Positions 51,401 through 63,560 of a stretch of DNA of 64,000 nucleotides are shown here, piece after piece. The stretch comes from Tyto alba (lineage: Eukaryota; Chordata; Aves; Strigiformes; Tytonidae), in the NCBI RefSeq assembly GCF_018691265.1, contig NW_024881278.1:3176001-3240000 (forward strand), given 5' to 3'. Both the position numbers and the translations under genes were made by a program. The notes below the pieces were generated by a model. That model made no database searches. It saw only the letters and a program-made list of their open reading frames with translations, and had not been told where the DNA came from. Within the stretch, counting starts at the first letter, position 1. The number at the start of each line of letters is the position of its first letter.

Positions 51401-54378
51401 GGGAGCGGGACCGTGTTCTGCTTTTCCCCGAGCATGCCGAACCCAGCCTTTTCAGCAAGGCGCGACTTCTTTCTTGTTTATTTATTTGAAACCCAGTCCC
51501 TAAACTGTGGGGTTTCTGTACGGGTACAGTACAAGTGAAGCATTTGTCTTGGCTGAGGCATATTCCGCCTGGGAGATCCTGCAGGAGAAATGGACCACGT
51601 TGGCTTTTCCAGCTGGCCTCAGGTACCGCTGCAGTGGCACAGGAACTCAGCGGTGTATGTGTTTATCTGGCAGGAGGCTTCAAACCAAGTGAGGATCAGC
51701 TCCCTGACAGGTTCACCGTTTCAAATATAAAAATGCGTTATTTACTCAGACGGAATTTTCTGCCAGCACACCTTACACCCTCTTTTTTGCATCCTCCATA
51801 GACAAGAGAAAGGCCGGTGGCATGCTTGATGCTCCCCAGAGCATGCCCTGCGCCCCGTGGCGACGGCCGGGCTCAGCCGAGCTGGGTGGTGAGGCCTGCA
51901 GACGTGGGCAAGCTCCAGCCGACCCACCTCAGGCTTGGCAACTGGAACTTCAGGCCCTGCTGCACGTCGCCTTCTTGGTTGCTAATTTTAAAAGTTCCCT
52001 TTGGGCAATACTGAAGCCCCCCCCCACCTTGGCACACTGCCCTGTGATGGGGCTGGTGCTGCTCTACCAACCTTGCGAGTGCAGCTTGTCGGTCATTCTT
52101 GGCTTTCAAGTCCAATTTGATCATCTCTTACAGTCAAATCAGTCCCCTTTGTATAGGGCCTTTCATTTCAGTTTTCAGACCCTCCTCTTCCAGGTCTTTG
52201 TCGTCCCCGTGATGCTCTCCTGGCTGGGGATGGTTCAGTTTAAAGCCCTCTCCTAATTCTACATGAATCCATCATCTGAGTGAGATGTCACTAATGAAGT
52301 ATTTATAAACAGTGTGGTGGAAAGGAAAGCTATGTAATATCAGAGCTACCAAGAGCTTGATGCCCTTTTAAGTCACCAAAACAGACTGCAGAATGGTAGG
52401 GACCTCTCCTCCTTTTCTAAAAATTTGCATTGTGACTTTGCACTGGACAGGCTGTTTCAGCCCTGATCCTTTTTAAGGCATTCACTGCCTGATTTCAAAA
52501 GGAATTAAATAAATACCTCTAAATATCTGATGCTTAAACTCTCCCTTTGCCATTCCTTGCTGAATTGAGGGTCAGCGTTTTCTCCTCCTCCCTCCGTTGC
52601 ACCTGCTCAGCCGCACTGCTGCAGAGGGTGGTTTCTGTTAGCATGCCATCAATGCCCTGTCTCGGGGGACTCTGCTCTGCTGAAACAGCATGGGCACATC
52701 TACCCATGGAGCACGGCAGAGGAACACCCCAGGTCCCGGCTGGCAGAGGATGCTCCATCAGCAGGACACCCTCTCCTGTGCTTGGATGTCACCGGGCCGA
52801 GGTGCCACATGCTCCGTGTTGGCAGACCTGCACGACTGTGTCGGCCTTTTTTCCCTCCCTCCTGGGCCATGTCGTATTGAATTGGATTTGGATAGTGGCT
52901 TTTTTACTAGACACCGAGCCACTTCTCAGGGATGCCTGCTCCTGCAGTTTATCCTTTCAATTTAAATGTTGCCAAGGAGCTGTGTTAACCCTAGCCTCTT
53001 AAAGGGTGAAACTCCTTTCTGTTGTTGAAAATTTAACTGTGTGCAAGTCTCTGAAGACCAGCACTGGTTTGTACCACGTACCAAATAGGAGCAGGGGTCT
53101 CAGTCTGGTTTCTAAATCAGATTAGCTGACGGTAGCGAGGCAAGAACAGCAAACAACCTGGTGCTATTCTCCATCTGTGCTCAGAGGAGACCCAGAATGG
53201 TATCAGCAGAAGGGCTGCAGGGAGAGAACAAGGTGTCTTGGCAAACCTGTGCGTGTGTACGCAATAGCCAAGAGAAATCCCTGTTTACAGTGTGTTGTTT
53301 TCCATCTCTTGCGTGTGTCCATCGGCATAATTGTAGCATACAGGGTGCTCAGGAGATAATGCCCAAGAGTAACAGCTAATGGGGAAGAGTGGGAGAGAGA
53401 AGATGAACAACTTCTCATTGCTGCCATGTTCTTTAAATCCCTTCATCTGCCTTTCTATAGTCATAGTGAGGAAATTTTTTTACACTGGGAATTCAGTGCT
53501 GCTTTAAAAGAGCCAGACTAGCAATGCCAAGGAAGTAACCGCCTGCCCGTCCCTGGGATGTCTTCCTGCTCCTGCCTGCACTCAAGATCTCATCGATGCA
53601 CCCTGCCAACTGTGGGCACCTCCCTAGTTTTTCCATCTTGGATCAAATGAGTGTCTCTTCCCAGAGGGTGGTCCATCTTTTGCTCTGAAAACAGACCACC
53701 TAGATAAGCCCGAGAGTTGTTCTTCAGGTCCCTGCAAGTGCCGGGTCTGCTGGAGAGCATCCCGCTGAGAGGGAGGAGATGGATCACAGCCCACGTGGGG
53801 GTCTCTCCAAACCCGCCGCACTGGTTTGAGCCTCCTGCAGTCCCCCCACCCTGGGCAGCACAGGCTGAGGCTGATTTTTAAGTCGGCGCGCTGTTGGGGA
53901 AGGAGGGGAGGGCAGTCTTGGCAAAGCTGCGATCCTGTTTGCTCTGATTGCTAAAAGTCACGAGGTGGCTCTGTCTGTCAGAGGAAGGAAATGAATGCTG
54001 GTATCTTCTGCAAACTAATTTCGGGCTTGTACCAATTCCCCTTTCAGTTTAATTTAATCATCTTCGGTGTCTGATTCTACAAACACAGCTTTGTACTGCT
54101 AAATCCTTGCTGCTTATTAGCAGAGAGGCAGCTGGAACTTGATTTTTACTATAGTGAGAAACCTTATATTTAGCACTTGGTAAATCTCTTGAATGCAGGA
54201 GCACATCAGTACATAAATGCAGGTTGCTTTGATCAGTGTAATTTTGGTGGCTTAAATAAGAGAGAGAGAATATAGGCCAGCTACCAATACTCATAAAGGA
54301 GCTATAGAAAAATATTCTAGCAGGTGATTGCAATTACATTGCAGTATCAGCCTACCTAGAATTTGCTGCAAATAACTG

Positions 54379-54464
54379 TTTGTAACCAAAAAATGCTTTT
54401 GGTTACAAAGTACTTTTAATGCAGTTTTGTAGCCTGCGATATAAGGCTATATATTGCCTTATAT
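54379..54464. repeat. Two adjacent perfect inverted repeats
   Basis: The first is 13 bp: TTTGTAACCAAAA (54,379-54,391), loop AATGC, TTTTGGTTACAAA (54,397-54,409). The second is 9 bp: ATATAAGGC (54,439-54,447), loop TATATATT, GCCTTATAT (54,456-54,464). Another ATATATAAGG copy follows at 54,471. No transposon family is recognised. Confidence 0.92.
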
Positions 54465-54484
54465 ACTGGCATATATAAGGTGGG

Positions 54485-57400
54485 AGCAAAGAATGGCAAG
54501 AGCTGGGCTAATCCAGGTACATGATGGTGGCCACAAAATGCAGAACAAGCAGAACTGGGAGTGGGATAAACTGCCTGCTTTCACCCCTCTTCTCCAGTGG
54601 GCAGAACTCCTGCTGGCTTCTTTGCCGTGTAGGATGCCAAACTAATAGTCACTCTTGGCATTAAAACACGTGTAGGACTCAGGATTTGGCCATATGCTCT
54701 AACAAAAGGAAGTACTTTAGTTTGCAGCTTGGGGCTGGAGCTGGAGGCGTTCCCAGCGATTGCCTCTTCTGACAGCTCACGTCCCTTTGAAACCTGTCCA
54801 GTTTTGCAAGGAGCCGCCTCTGACTCTGCTGACTTCGTGGCAGCTCGCACAGATGTATGAACCTGACTGCGCCCCTGTAAATTCTGGGTCGCTCCCTGGA
54901 CGTCCCCACTGTCTGGTTTTCCTTTGGAGTTGCTGTTAGAGGGAGGAGTACTTGGTACCTGCTGGGTGGGGAGCAAGGGCTTCTGGCAGCTGGGAGGTTC
55001 GCCTGCAGGCTCATTGCTTTGTAAGGAAGACTTTGATTTTTAGAGAGAGAGTTCCCTTTACATAGCAAAAGCAATCGGTGCCAGAACTTAGGAGTACGTG
55101 GTTTTGGGAAGGAGCTTAGGTTCTGCTCTCAGCAGAAAGAGATAAAAACTAAGGCAACAGCAGTGACTTTGCTCTTCAAATACGCATGGGCAAAGAAAAT
55201 GGAGCTTGGATGAAAATATTGTCATCAGTGTTGTGGGCATGATAACTGAGCATTTGCTGCCCTTCAGAAAAGCAGTAAGAAGAAGAGGTGATTCTTCCCA
55301 TTGCCTCTGCTGGCTTCTGGCTTCCAAGAAATACCCTGAGCACTTTGATTTATGGATGTGCTGGGAAAAGGCAGTTAAGTTTTACAGTCAGCCAACCCTG
55401 TGAGTCCAGAACTTCTGAAACAGAAATTAAAAGGAAGCCTCCCCATATCATGGGTGTTCGGAAGGGTTGATGTTTCCAAAGCGCTGTTGTGTGATGGTGC
55501 TCTGGGACTTCAGGTCTGATGGTTGGTCATTCTTTGTTTCGGGGTTGTGGCTGCCTCTACTCAAAGGGCTGGAGCAGATGTAACTCCTCGGGGAGCTTCA
55601 CTAGGAGATCTCTACAACCACAGGGCTCAGCCTGTGTTTAGTCCCCAAACCCACCATCCCTGGGCATAGATAGCCCAGGGGACCCAACTTGGAAGGCTTG
55701 AGCACACAGCCCTCTTCCACAGCCGTCACGTCAAGAGTTATTGCCCTCTAGCAGAGGCTGCAGCTCCTTCCAGCCTTCTGGAACCGTCAGCAGGTGACCA
55801 AGCAAGCATCGGCGATGCTGCAGAGGTTGTTTTTGCACCATGGCTACAAAGCGAGAGCACGTGAGGTTTGATGCCTTGCAGCTTCTTGCTCTTCGGGCCG
55901 GTGGATCAGCGTCGCCGGAGCCGGTTCGTCTCACGGCGAATAGCTGACTGCGGGCCAGTTGGCAGCCCCTGCGCAGGGAGCCCTGTGTGAATAGCAGAGT
56001 CGGGGCTGATGCACGGCGTGGCTAAAACGGATTGACAGATTTGCAGAGAGCAACTTTCATGCATCCCATATGCTGCTTGGTTTCCTCTGGGTAACTTAAA
56101 AAGAGGGGGAAAAAAAAAAATATATATATGTTTTGCTGGTAGAAAATTAGAGTATTTGTACGCTTGGCAATTTTTAAGCATCTCTTTCTCCCCTTCTAGC
56201 TTGACCTGATGTGGTCAAAAAAGAGAAAGGGCATCAATTAATCATTTTAGAAGTGTTCACAGACATATTAAGTAAATCTATTTTCCTGTGGCCCTAATAG
56301 CAGCCACGGGAAAGTTCCCATAAAAATCAAGAAGTTCTGCTCTCTAAGAATTGCAGCCCTGACTTAGATTGTCAAAGATATAACACTCCTAAATGGCACG
56401 GGAAGTGCTGGGCCACTCTGCTTTACACCTGAAAGATTTGGCCCGTGTCCTATAGCAGAACTTCCCAGGAAGTGTGAAATTTAACCTTAAGGTCAATCAA
56501 GAACTTTTTGGAGCAATGCTATTTTCACTTCTCTCTGTTTCATTTAGGCGAACACGTGCAGTACAGACCATCGGTTCTGATGAAGTGCCATTGTTTAATA
56601 CTGAAAAAATGCACATTTGATCTAGTTTGCATTTCCTAAAAACTGTGTTACTGATTTGACAATATATTTTTCCTCAGAAAAAAAAAAAAAAAATCTGCAG
56701 TTATTTATTCATTCTTGCCCCTTGGAGAGCTCGCTACCATCTGTTTTTCTTGGCTTTGCATCACTTTTTTTTTTTTTTCACTTGTTCTTCTCCCACTGTG
56801 CAGCACTGAAGGACTATACTATACATTATCTCATAGCCAAATTATGCAGGGTATTGTAAACATGTTGTAAACTTTGCCAGCTGCAAAATCAAGGGCTCTG
56901 AGAGATCTTGCTAAGCACTGGAAATGCTCTTTGAAGAAACAAGGCAGCCTTTTGGAAGCAGATTTGCAGGGCAGCGTGACACAAAGGTGTAATACTGCTT
57001 TTTCAAAATGCTGGGGGAACACAAGGAGCAAATAAATGTGTTCTTGGAGTCCTGTAGCTTTATCACAGAGGCCAAGAGGTCCCTGGAAACAGTATCTGCT
57101 CAGCACCCACTGGTAAGACACAGCAGGGGTCCTGTGTGCAGATGCTGGGACCGGGGGGCTTCGTGCCCCGGCGGGTGGTAACAGGGATCGGAGCCTGACG
57201 TAGCCCCAGCACCACCATCATTTTGGTCAGGACAGCGCCGTGCTCGGGACACACTGCAGGACCGAGGCCCCTGCACATCCCAGGGTTATCCCTGGAGTTG
57301 GAGCAGTGGTGTCCTGCAACCGGCATCCTCAGAGGATGCAAGCCACAGGCTGGCTCGTGCTCGGCGTTTGCAGGGTGAGGCCCCATGGCTGTCCTTGGAA

Positions 57401-60400
57401 ACACGAGTTGAAGGGGATGAATCACAGATGTGTGAGGATAAGTCTGTGTAAATCTACAAGAAATATCCCTAGTTATAGATCTTTGCGTATCCTCTGATCA
57501 TTGAATAATAAGGATATTGGCGGTAGCAATACCAAGCATTCCAAAAATCACGCCTCAGAAATATACAATAACTTTAAAACTACCTGTATGTGGTTCAGTA
57601 TCTGTCCTCATTGTCTGTCTTCTGGTGACTGACCTTGGCGCAGTGGTGGCTGTGCCTACAAGCTTTCATCCCGTGGCACGCTTCCAGAACGGGCAGAAGT
57701 CTCTGTCTGGGGGACACAAACCTTGAGCCCAGGAGCTGGAGTGCAGGAGGAGCACTAGGCAGCACCGAAACAGAGGTTACTGCCACCCTTGCAAAGAGAG
57801 AGAGAGAGGCCATGGGGTCATACCGATACCCTCTGCAGGGAGCAGTCCCAAATTCCCTGAAGTCGAGAGGGCTAGGAAGCTGCGTGGATTACAGGACTGC
57901 AGGGAAGAGCCCGTTTCAACAGACGGTGGGCATGTAAGTACCTGTATGGGCTGATGACATGCGTACAACCCACAGTTTTGCTATAAATTCATTATGAACA
58001 CTCCCGTGCTCAGACCTTGGCTGATGAGGAAAACACAGACACCTTAAGTTTAGAGGAGATTTGAGGTGGGGCTGTGAGAGTAATTTGCAGTGGTACCAGA
58101 GATGTGGCTCTTAAACAGCATTTTGGAAAGGGTCCAGGGGCTGGATGGGAGCACGGTGGAGCGGGGGGGGTGGCACAGTCCCGCTCCACCCAGCATCCCT
58201 CGGCCACCCAACCCGTGCAGCAGCTCGCAGCCCTCGAAAGGCGGCTGGTCGCCAAGACAAGTAGCTGGGCAGGACGTCCATCTGCAATATTTAGGGAATT
58301 CAAATCAATCGTTTAAATTATTCCAGCAATACTTCATCTTCCTCTCCAAAAGTGAGTGAAAAGGATCACAAGTTCAGTCATACTTATGTAATATGGCTGT
58401 GAATATCCTATGACTTACTGCCCGGCTCCTGCTATTTTTACAGGGTTAATAGCTTAGGGGAAAAAAAAATGCTTAGCTTGGTGAAATGTATTTCTTTTTG
58501 CAAAGGAAGGACAATGTTCTTCCAGTTCTGGAAGTATTCTTGCGAAAGCTATTTCTTCTCTGAAGAGTCTTTTATTAACATTATGGGCTTATGTTCATAG
58601 GCTTGTACTGTCATTAAGGGGCGCTGATTTAAATGAGGGGTTCTAATCAACAATTTTCATCATGATTTAAATCACCTAGAAGGAAACACAAAATTGATTA
58701 TTTAAATTAATCTTGTTCATCATTTGTACTTTTTAATTATTTTCCTAAGGAACAACTGGAGCTTCCTCACTGGAGACTAGTGCTCTTTTTAAATTTATGA
58801 TCAGGATATGCTGTTATCGTATTTATTTAAGAATCTGGATGTTATGTCTAAAGTTACTTAACATTTTTCATTTTATGTGCCAAACTGATGACTGATGCCT
58901 CTACTACATGACTAATTTTAATGTTAATTTGTGTCAAGGTGCATTGCAGAGCAGAGTAAGAAACATATATTAGTTACTGTGCTCTAATTTAAATCACGTA
59001 GTAATTTAAATATAATGGACAGATGGGGTAAGGGGAAGAATACAGTTATCAGAACTTACTCTGCGTTTGAAATAGACATTCTGAACACAGGAAATACTAC
59101 CTCTTGACAGCAGACTGCATTATTTCTAATCACCACATCCTTAGGAAGAGTCATACAGGGGAAAGTGCGATCGCCTGTTTGCTCTTTCTCTTCAATCCCC
59201 AATGGTTTTCCCAAATTTGAGTGAACTGAGGGGAAGAACATCTTTCTGTGTATCCTGAGCAGAAACAGGTCTGCATGTAAGGGACTTAGAGTCTCAAGAA
59301 CCCCCTGATCCAGGTGGTTCAGCAAATACTTCAATCACTGCCATGCCTTGACTTCATCTAAAATTTGTAGGGCTTTATTTCTATTTATTATAATATTACA
59401 GTGAAATTTAGGCCATTGATTCCGTTTTAATTTAAAATTAATGATTTTTTTAAAAATAATGTAGATAAATTAAAAAAAAATACTTCTAGGGAAAAGAACG
59501 TTTTGCATTTTCCATCCTTCTTTCATTTGCATTAACTCTCGCTCAGTGCAGCTGCAATGAGTTGAGGGTCTGTGTTTCTGATCCATACCATCACGTGTAA
59601 GAATAAGCCAAAAGCAAAATGAACCTTTTTTTGAAAAGTTTTGGGGCATGTACATACATATACACATCTATTTTTCAGATTGCAGGAATTAAATAGACAA
59701 GTTCATCCTTCGGGTAGTTCAGTCGACTTTATTGGAGAAACTAATGCCCAAGTTAGATATCTGTTTTCTTGTTGGCTTCAACCATCATGACAGAGTCCGG
59801 AGCTCGCTGGGGGTACACGGGATGGGATTTTCCAACGCTGCTGGGTGCGTCCACCTCCCTTCAGTGTGAGTCTCAGCAGGTTCACGCCAGTGAACGTCCC
59901 TGCCACCCCTTCCCCCAGCGCCACGCGGGATGCCGGGGGATTACCGCTACCTCCCTCCCTCAGCACTTGCGATGGTGCAGCGCCTCTCTCCCAGCGCTGC
60001 AGTTTATCAGTCGTCAGCCCATTTTGCCAATTCACTGAGACAATTTCCTCCAAAATCACACTCGAGACTGAAGACAAAACAGCAAAGGCTTGATTTCTTT
60101 TATTTCCCCTGACAGAAGCCGTATGTACCACGCCAAGATGTGACACGCAACACCTTGCATTACAGACACACGTCATTCATGCAGACTCAGAGCAGGGAAA
60201 CCTTCCCTGCCTCGTCCCACGTTATTTCTAGTCTGATGTGCCAGGGAAAGGCTTCAGCTTTGCAGTGAAGTCTAAGCCCAAGTTGTTGGGTTTGGTTTTA
60301 TTTATTTTTTTTTTTTCTTTAAGTTAAAGTTTTAGCCTGTTCTTGTGATTTTTTGTGGAAGTTTCTTTTTCTGCCAGAGCAGGTGCTTTGCCATCACAGC

Positions 60401-61320
60401 AAACACCAAAACCCACATGCTGTCAAGACCAAAGGGAACTTGTTTCATCTCACAGCATTAGGTAGAGCAGTGACTGAGGGGAAAGTAAAGAAAATAAGGT
60501 GGAAGCAAATATTATGGGTAATGGAAGAGCACATTTCTGATGGATTTCTTTGTTGTCATTGTTAATGTAGGTGTTTTCGTACACACAGAAACTTGTTGAG
60601 ACCTGGGGTGAGCGCCTGAGTGCCATGAGAGCCTCAGTTTTTGCACCTCCCTCTGCCCATCCCAGCAAGGCTGCCCCACGCAGCTCCAATGCAGACCCTT
60701 ATCTTCAAGCTGTTCCTGGCAGATCCTCTCTGCTCCTGCCACATGAGTGCGTTTTAATGCAGATGTGCATCAAAGAAACTAGAAACGACATTTAATTTGA
60801 CATCGTTAAGTATGAGCTCGCCCCTCTCCCATGCAGGGCTGTTATCAGTGAAACCAGCTTCGGATCTTTTCTTTCCAGGGATCTTCTGCTGCAGGTGGCT
60901 CTAAAAAGCCCTTTTCTGTCTGTGTTTGGTGTTTCCTGGCAGAGCTGGTTTATGGTCATCCATAAGAACACACCACCATCTCCCTCCCGATTTAGCATGT
61001 GGAAGGACCAATACGTACCTTTATTAAAGGCAACCTTAATCTTCCTTGTGGAACGTTACATAAAAAGGTAGGCTTAGAGCAGCTTTCAGAGACAGTCACA
61101 AATTGCTGGTGGTAATACACCCAAATTACACGGGATATACGGGGTTTGGCTGTTGTACTTCTCCGATTGCTTCCTTCCGTTGCTCGCCTTAAGCAGATTT
61201 GTTCCCAGCCCCTGGCCATTGCTCGGGGAGAGCTTACGGGTAACAAAACATGCCAGCACAGTTCTTTGTATAAAATATTTTAATATATATATAAAAAATA
61301 ACTGAGGTCCAAGTGCAGAA
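54485..61320. other. Non-genic stretch
   Basis: No exon or repeat family recognised. It has A/T homopolymers near 56,110, 56,680 and 56,766, and a short (GA)n run near 57,797. The sequence near 58,600-59,460 is notably AT-rich, with several TTTAAAT motifs. Confidence 0.5.
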
Positions 61321-61325
61321 GGAAG

Positions 61326-61594
61326 TGGGTGAGTGGATGCATGGGCATGTGGGTGGATGAGTATATGGGTGGGCGTGTGGGTGGATGGGTGGATGAGATG
61401 GGGTGTGGATGGGAGCATGGATTGGTGCACAGGCGAGTGGCTGGGTGCATAAACTGGGGTGCAGGTGGCTGGATATATGGGAGCATGGGTTGGTGCGTGC
61501 ATGGGTGGGTGATATGGGGGTGTATGAGTACATGGGTGGGTGCATGGGTGCATTGGTTGGTACAGGTGTGGATGGATGGATGGGTCGGTGCATC
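61326..61594 (+). repeat. Degenerate GGGTGGAT/GGGTGCAT simple repeat
   Basis: About 270 bp built of GGGTG, GGATG and GCATG words. The antisense strand yields a 187-codon frame rich in His, Pro and Thr, which is a translation of the repeat and not a gene. Similar sequence resumes at 62,877 on the other side of the CR1. Confidence 0.9.
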
Positions 61595-62876
61595 GAAACT
61601 GTGCTAGGGCACATGGAAAACAACAGAGGGGATTGGGGCCAGCCAACATGGCTTCACTAAGGGCAAGTTGTGTCTGACCAATTTGGTGGCCTTCTACAAC
61701 GGGGTTACAGCGCTGGTGGGTAAGGGAAGAGCAACTGACATCATCTACCTGGACTTAGGCAAAGCATTTGACACTGTTCCATACAACATCCTTGTCTCTA
61801 AATTGGAAAGACATGGATTTGGTGGATGGACCGCTCGGTGGATAAGGAATCGGCTCAGTGGTCACACTCAAAGATTTAAGGTCAACGGCTCGATGTCCAA
61901 GTGGAGAGCAGTGACAAGTTGGTGTTGGGACCAACACAGTTTAACGTCTTTGTTGACGACATGGACAGTGGGATCGAGTGCACCCTCAGCAAGCTGACCC
62001 ACGACCCCGAGCTGTGTGGTGCAGCTGACACGCGGGAGGGCAGGGGTGGCATCCAGAGGGACCTGGGCAGGCTGGAGAGGGGGGCCCGGGCAAACCTCAT
62101 GGAGTTCAACAAGGCCAAGGGCAAGTCCTGCCCGTGGGTCGGGGCAATCCCCAGCACAGATCCAGGCTGGGAGAGGAGTGGATGGAGAGCAGCCCTGCGG
62201 AGAAGGACTCGGGAATATTAGTGGATGAAAAACTGACCGTGAGCCAGCAATGTGTGCTCATAGCCCAAAAAGCCAACCATGTCTTGGGCTGCAGCCAGAG
62301 CAGGGGGGGCAGCAGGGCCAGGGAGGGGATTCTCCCCCTCTGCTCCGCTCTTGTGATAACCCCCCTGCAGTGCTGGGGCCAGCTCGGGGGCCCCCAACAG
62401 CAGAAGGACCCGGAGCTGCTCGAGCGGGGCCAGAGGAGGCCACGGAGATGCTGGGGGGGCTGGAGCAGCTCCCCTGGGGGGCCGGGCTGAGAGAGTTGGG
62501 GGGGTTCAGCCTGGAGAAGAGAAGGCTCCGGGGGGACCTTCGAGCGGCCTCCCAGGGCTTAAAGGGGGGGCAGGGGAGGTGGGGGGGGACTGTTGGTCAG
62601 GGGGTGTGAGGGTAGGATGAGGGTAACCGTTTTAAACTGAAAGAGGGTGGATTTGGGTGAGCTCTAAGGCAGAAATCCTTCCCTGTGCGGGGGGTGAGGC
62701 GCTGGCCCAGGGTGCCCAGAGCAGCTGTGGGTGCCCCCTCCCTGGAAGGGTTCCAGGCCAGGTTGGACGGGGCTGGGAGCCCCCTGGGCTGGGGGAAGGG
62801 GGCCCTGCCCGGGGCAGGGGGGGGCACTGGAGGGGCTTTAAGGTCCCTTCCAACCCAAACCATTCTGTGGCTCTGT
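61595..62876 (+). mobile_element. CR1 LINE, 5'-truncated, with full 3' end
   Basis: The sequence is colinear with the avian CR1 consensus, from AACTGTGCTAGGGCACATGG through the central RT region and the 3' part (GTTCAGCCTGGAGAAGAGAA at about 62,505, then AAGGTCCCTTCCAACCC at about 62,841). It ends at the terminal CCATTCTGTGGCTCTGTGGG. Similarity is higher than in the two older CR1 sites in this window, so it is a younger insertion. Many GC-rich expansions (G runs) and indels are present. It lies in the same orientation as the promoter about 100 bp downstream. Confidence 0.93.
61641..62220 (+). pseudogene. CR1 ORF2 reverse transcriptase remnant, frameshifted
   Basis: The frame opening at 61,668 reads through the RT motif [15 protein letters not shown] and on to about RAVTSW near 61,920. 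There, about 16 bp are missing compared with the family as I recall it, removing the conserved PQGS motif and shifting the frame. The reading continues in a second frame as [20 protein letters not shown]. The catalytic FADD box is replaced by LTHD, so one of the two metal-binding aspartates is lost. No active enzyme can be made. Confidence 0.88.
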
Positions 62877-62945
62877 GGGCGGGTGGGCGGGTGGGTGGGT
62901 GCACTGGCTGGCGCATACACGCGTGGGTGGGTGGGTGCAGGGTTC
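62877..62945 (+). repeat. GGGTGGGC/GGGTG repeat with G-quadruplex motif
   Basis: GGGCGGGTGGGCGGGTGGG at the start has six closely spaced G-triplets with one-base loops over 62,877-62,902, an excellent G-quadruplex pattern. GTGGGTGGGTGGGTG follows at about 62,923. The repeat words match those on the other side of the CR1. Confidence 0.9.
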
Positions 62946-62949
62946 GGGG

Positions 62950-63560
62950 GGTGTGTGTGCGTGTGGGGGGGCGGCGGGACAGACGGACAAAGCCTCCCGA
63001 CAGATGCCGAGGGCCGGCGCGCGCTCCCTCTCCTCACGCGCCGCCCCCCCCCCCCCCAACGCATCGCGAGCAGCGCGCGCGGGCCCCGCGCGGGGCGGGG
63101 CGGGGCGGTGCTGCCGGTGCGGGGGGCGGGGCCGCGCCCCGCCCGGGCTCGGCGCGCGGCGGCGGCGGCACCTGCGGGGCTGAGGGGCGCGGGGCTGAGG
63201 GGCGGCGGCCCGGATGTAGCCGGCGCGGGAACATGGCGCTGGGGGCGGCGTGACGGCGGCGGCCGCCGAGGTAGGGGCGGCGGAGCGGGGCGCGGCGGCT
63301 GCCGAGGCGGGGTGAGGGGGGGGGGACGCGGGCAGAGGCTCGACCTTGCGGGGCCGCGGGCGGGCGGGCGGGCGCGGCGCTCCCCGGAGCAGCCGGTGCC
63401 CGCCTCGGCGGGGCGGGAGACAAAGGCCCGGCCCGGCCCGGGCATCCCCTTCGGCACCTGTGCGGGGCGCGGGGGGGGCTGGCGCCGGGAGAGCCGCGGG
63501 CTCCCGGGCTGCTCTGCGGGGAGCCTTCCCGAGGGTCGGCGTAGGTGATTCTGCTTTAAA
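62950..63560 (+). promoter_or_regulatory. CpG-island promoter
   Basis: Extremely CpG-dense sequence with GGGGCGGGGCGGGG Sp1-type boxes at about 63,094-63,108 and further GC boxes to 63,180. There is no TATA box. Long open frames on both strands (up to about 287 codons) come from GC richness and extend into CR1 and repeat sequence, so they are not genes. The splice donor and leader noted next orient the gene to the plus strand. Confidence 0.75.
63185..63270 (+). other. Candidate non-coding first exon with two uORFs
   Basis: The start is approximate. The exon ends GCCGCCGAG|GTAGGGG, with a donor GT at 63,271. It contains ATGTAG at 63,214-63,219, a minimal start-stop element. It also contains ATG at 63,233 (context GGGAACATGG), opening a six-codon frame, MALGAA, closed by TGA at 63,251-63,253. 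If the leader is transcribed as drawn, the main coding sequence must start in a later exon, and translation would be restrained by these elements. The gene is not identified and continues beyond the window. Confidence 0.45.

Larger units (their letters stand above)
40360..54370. other. Non-genic stretch
   Basis: About 14 kb with no recognisable exon. It contains hairpins at 44,911 and 48,417 and an A-tract at 46,793-46,810. Open frames up to 151 codons (for example 43,067-43,522 and 52,547-53,002) show no domains, and frames on other strands overlap them. It could be intron or intergenic DNA. Confidence 0.5.

Noticed and set aside
11403..56695. Poly-A tracts (11.4, 16.2, 31.1, 46.8 and 56.7 kb) as tails of processed pseudogenes
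   Set aside because: Sequence upstream of each tract contains no gene-like frame, and I saw no target-site duplications.
61326..61594. Interstitial telomere repeat
   Set aside because: The words are GGGTGGAT/GGGTGCAT, with no TTAGGG units.
61086..61649. 187-codon His/Pro/Thr-rich minus-strand protein
   Set aside because: It is the antisense reading of the GGGTG simple repeat.
62597..63548. 286-287-codon frames on both strands over the CpG island
   Set aside because: GC-rich DNA lacks stops. The frames run through CR1 tail and simple repeats, overlap antisense and show no domains.
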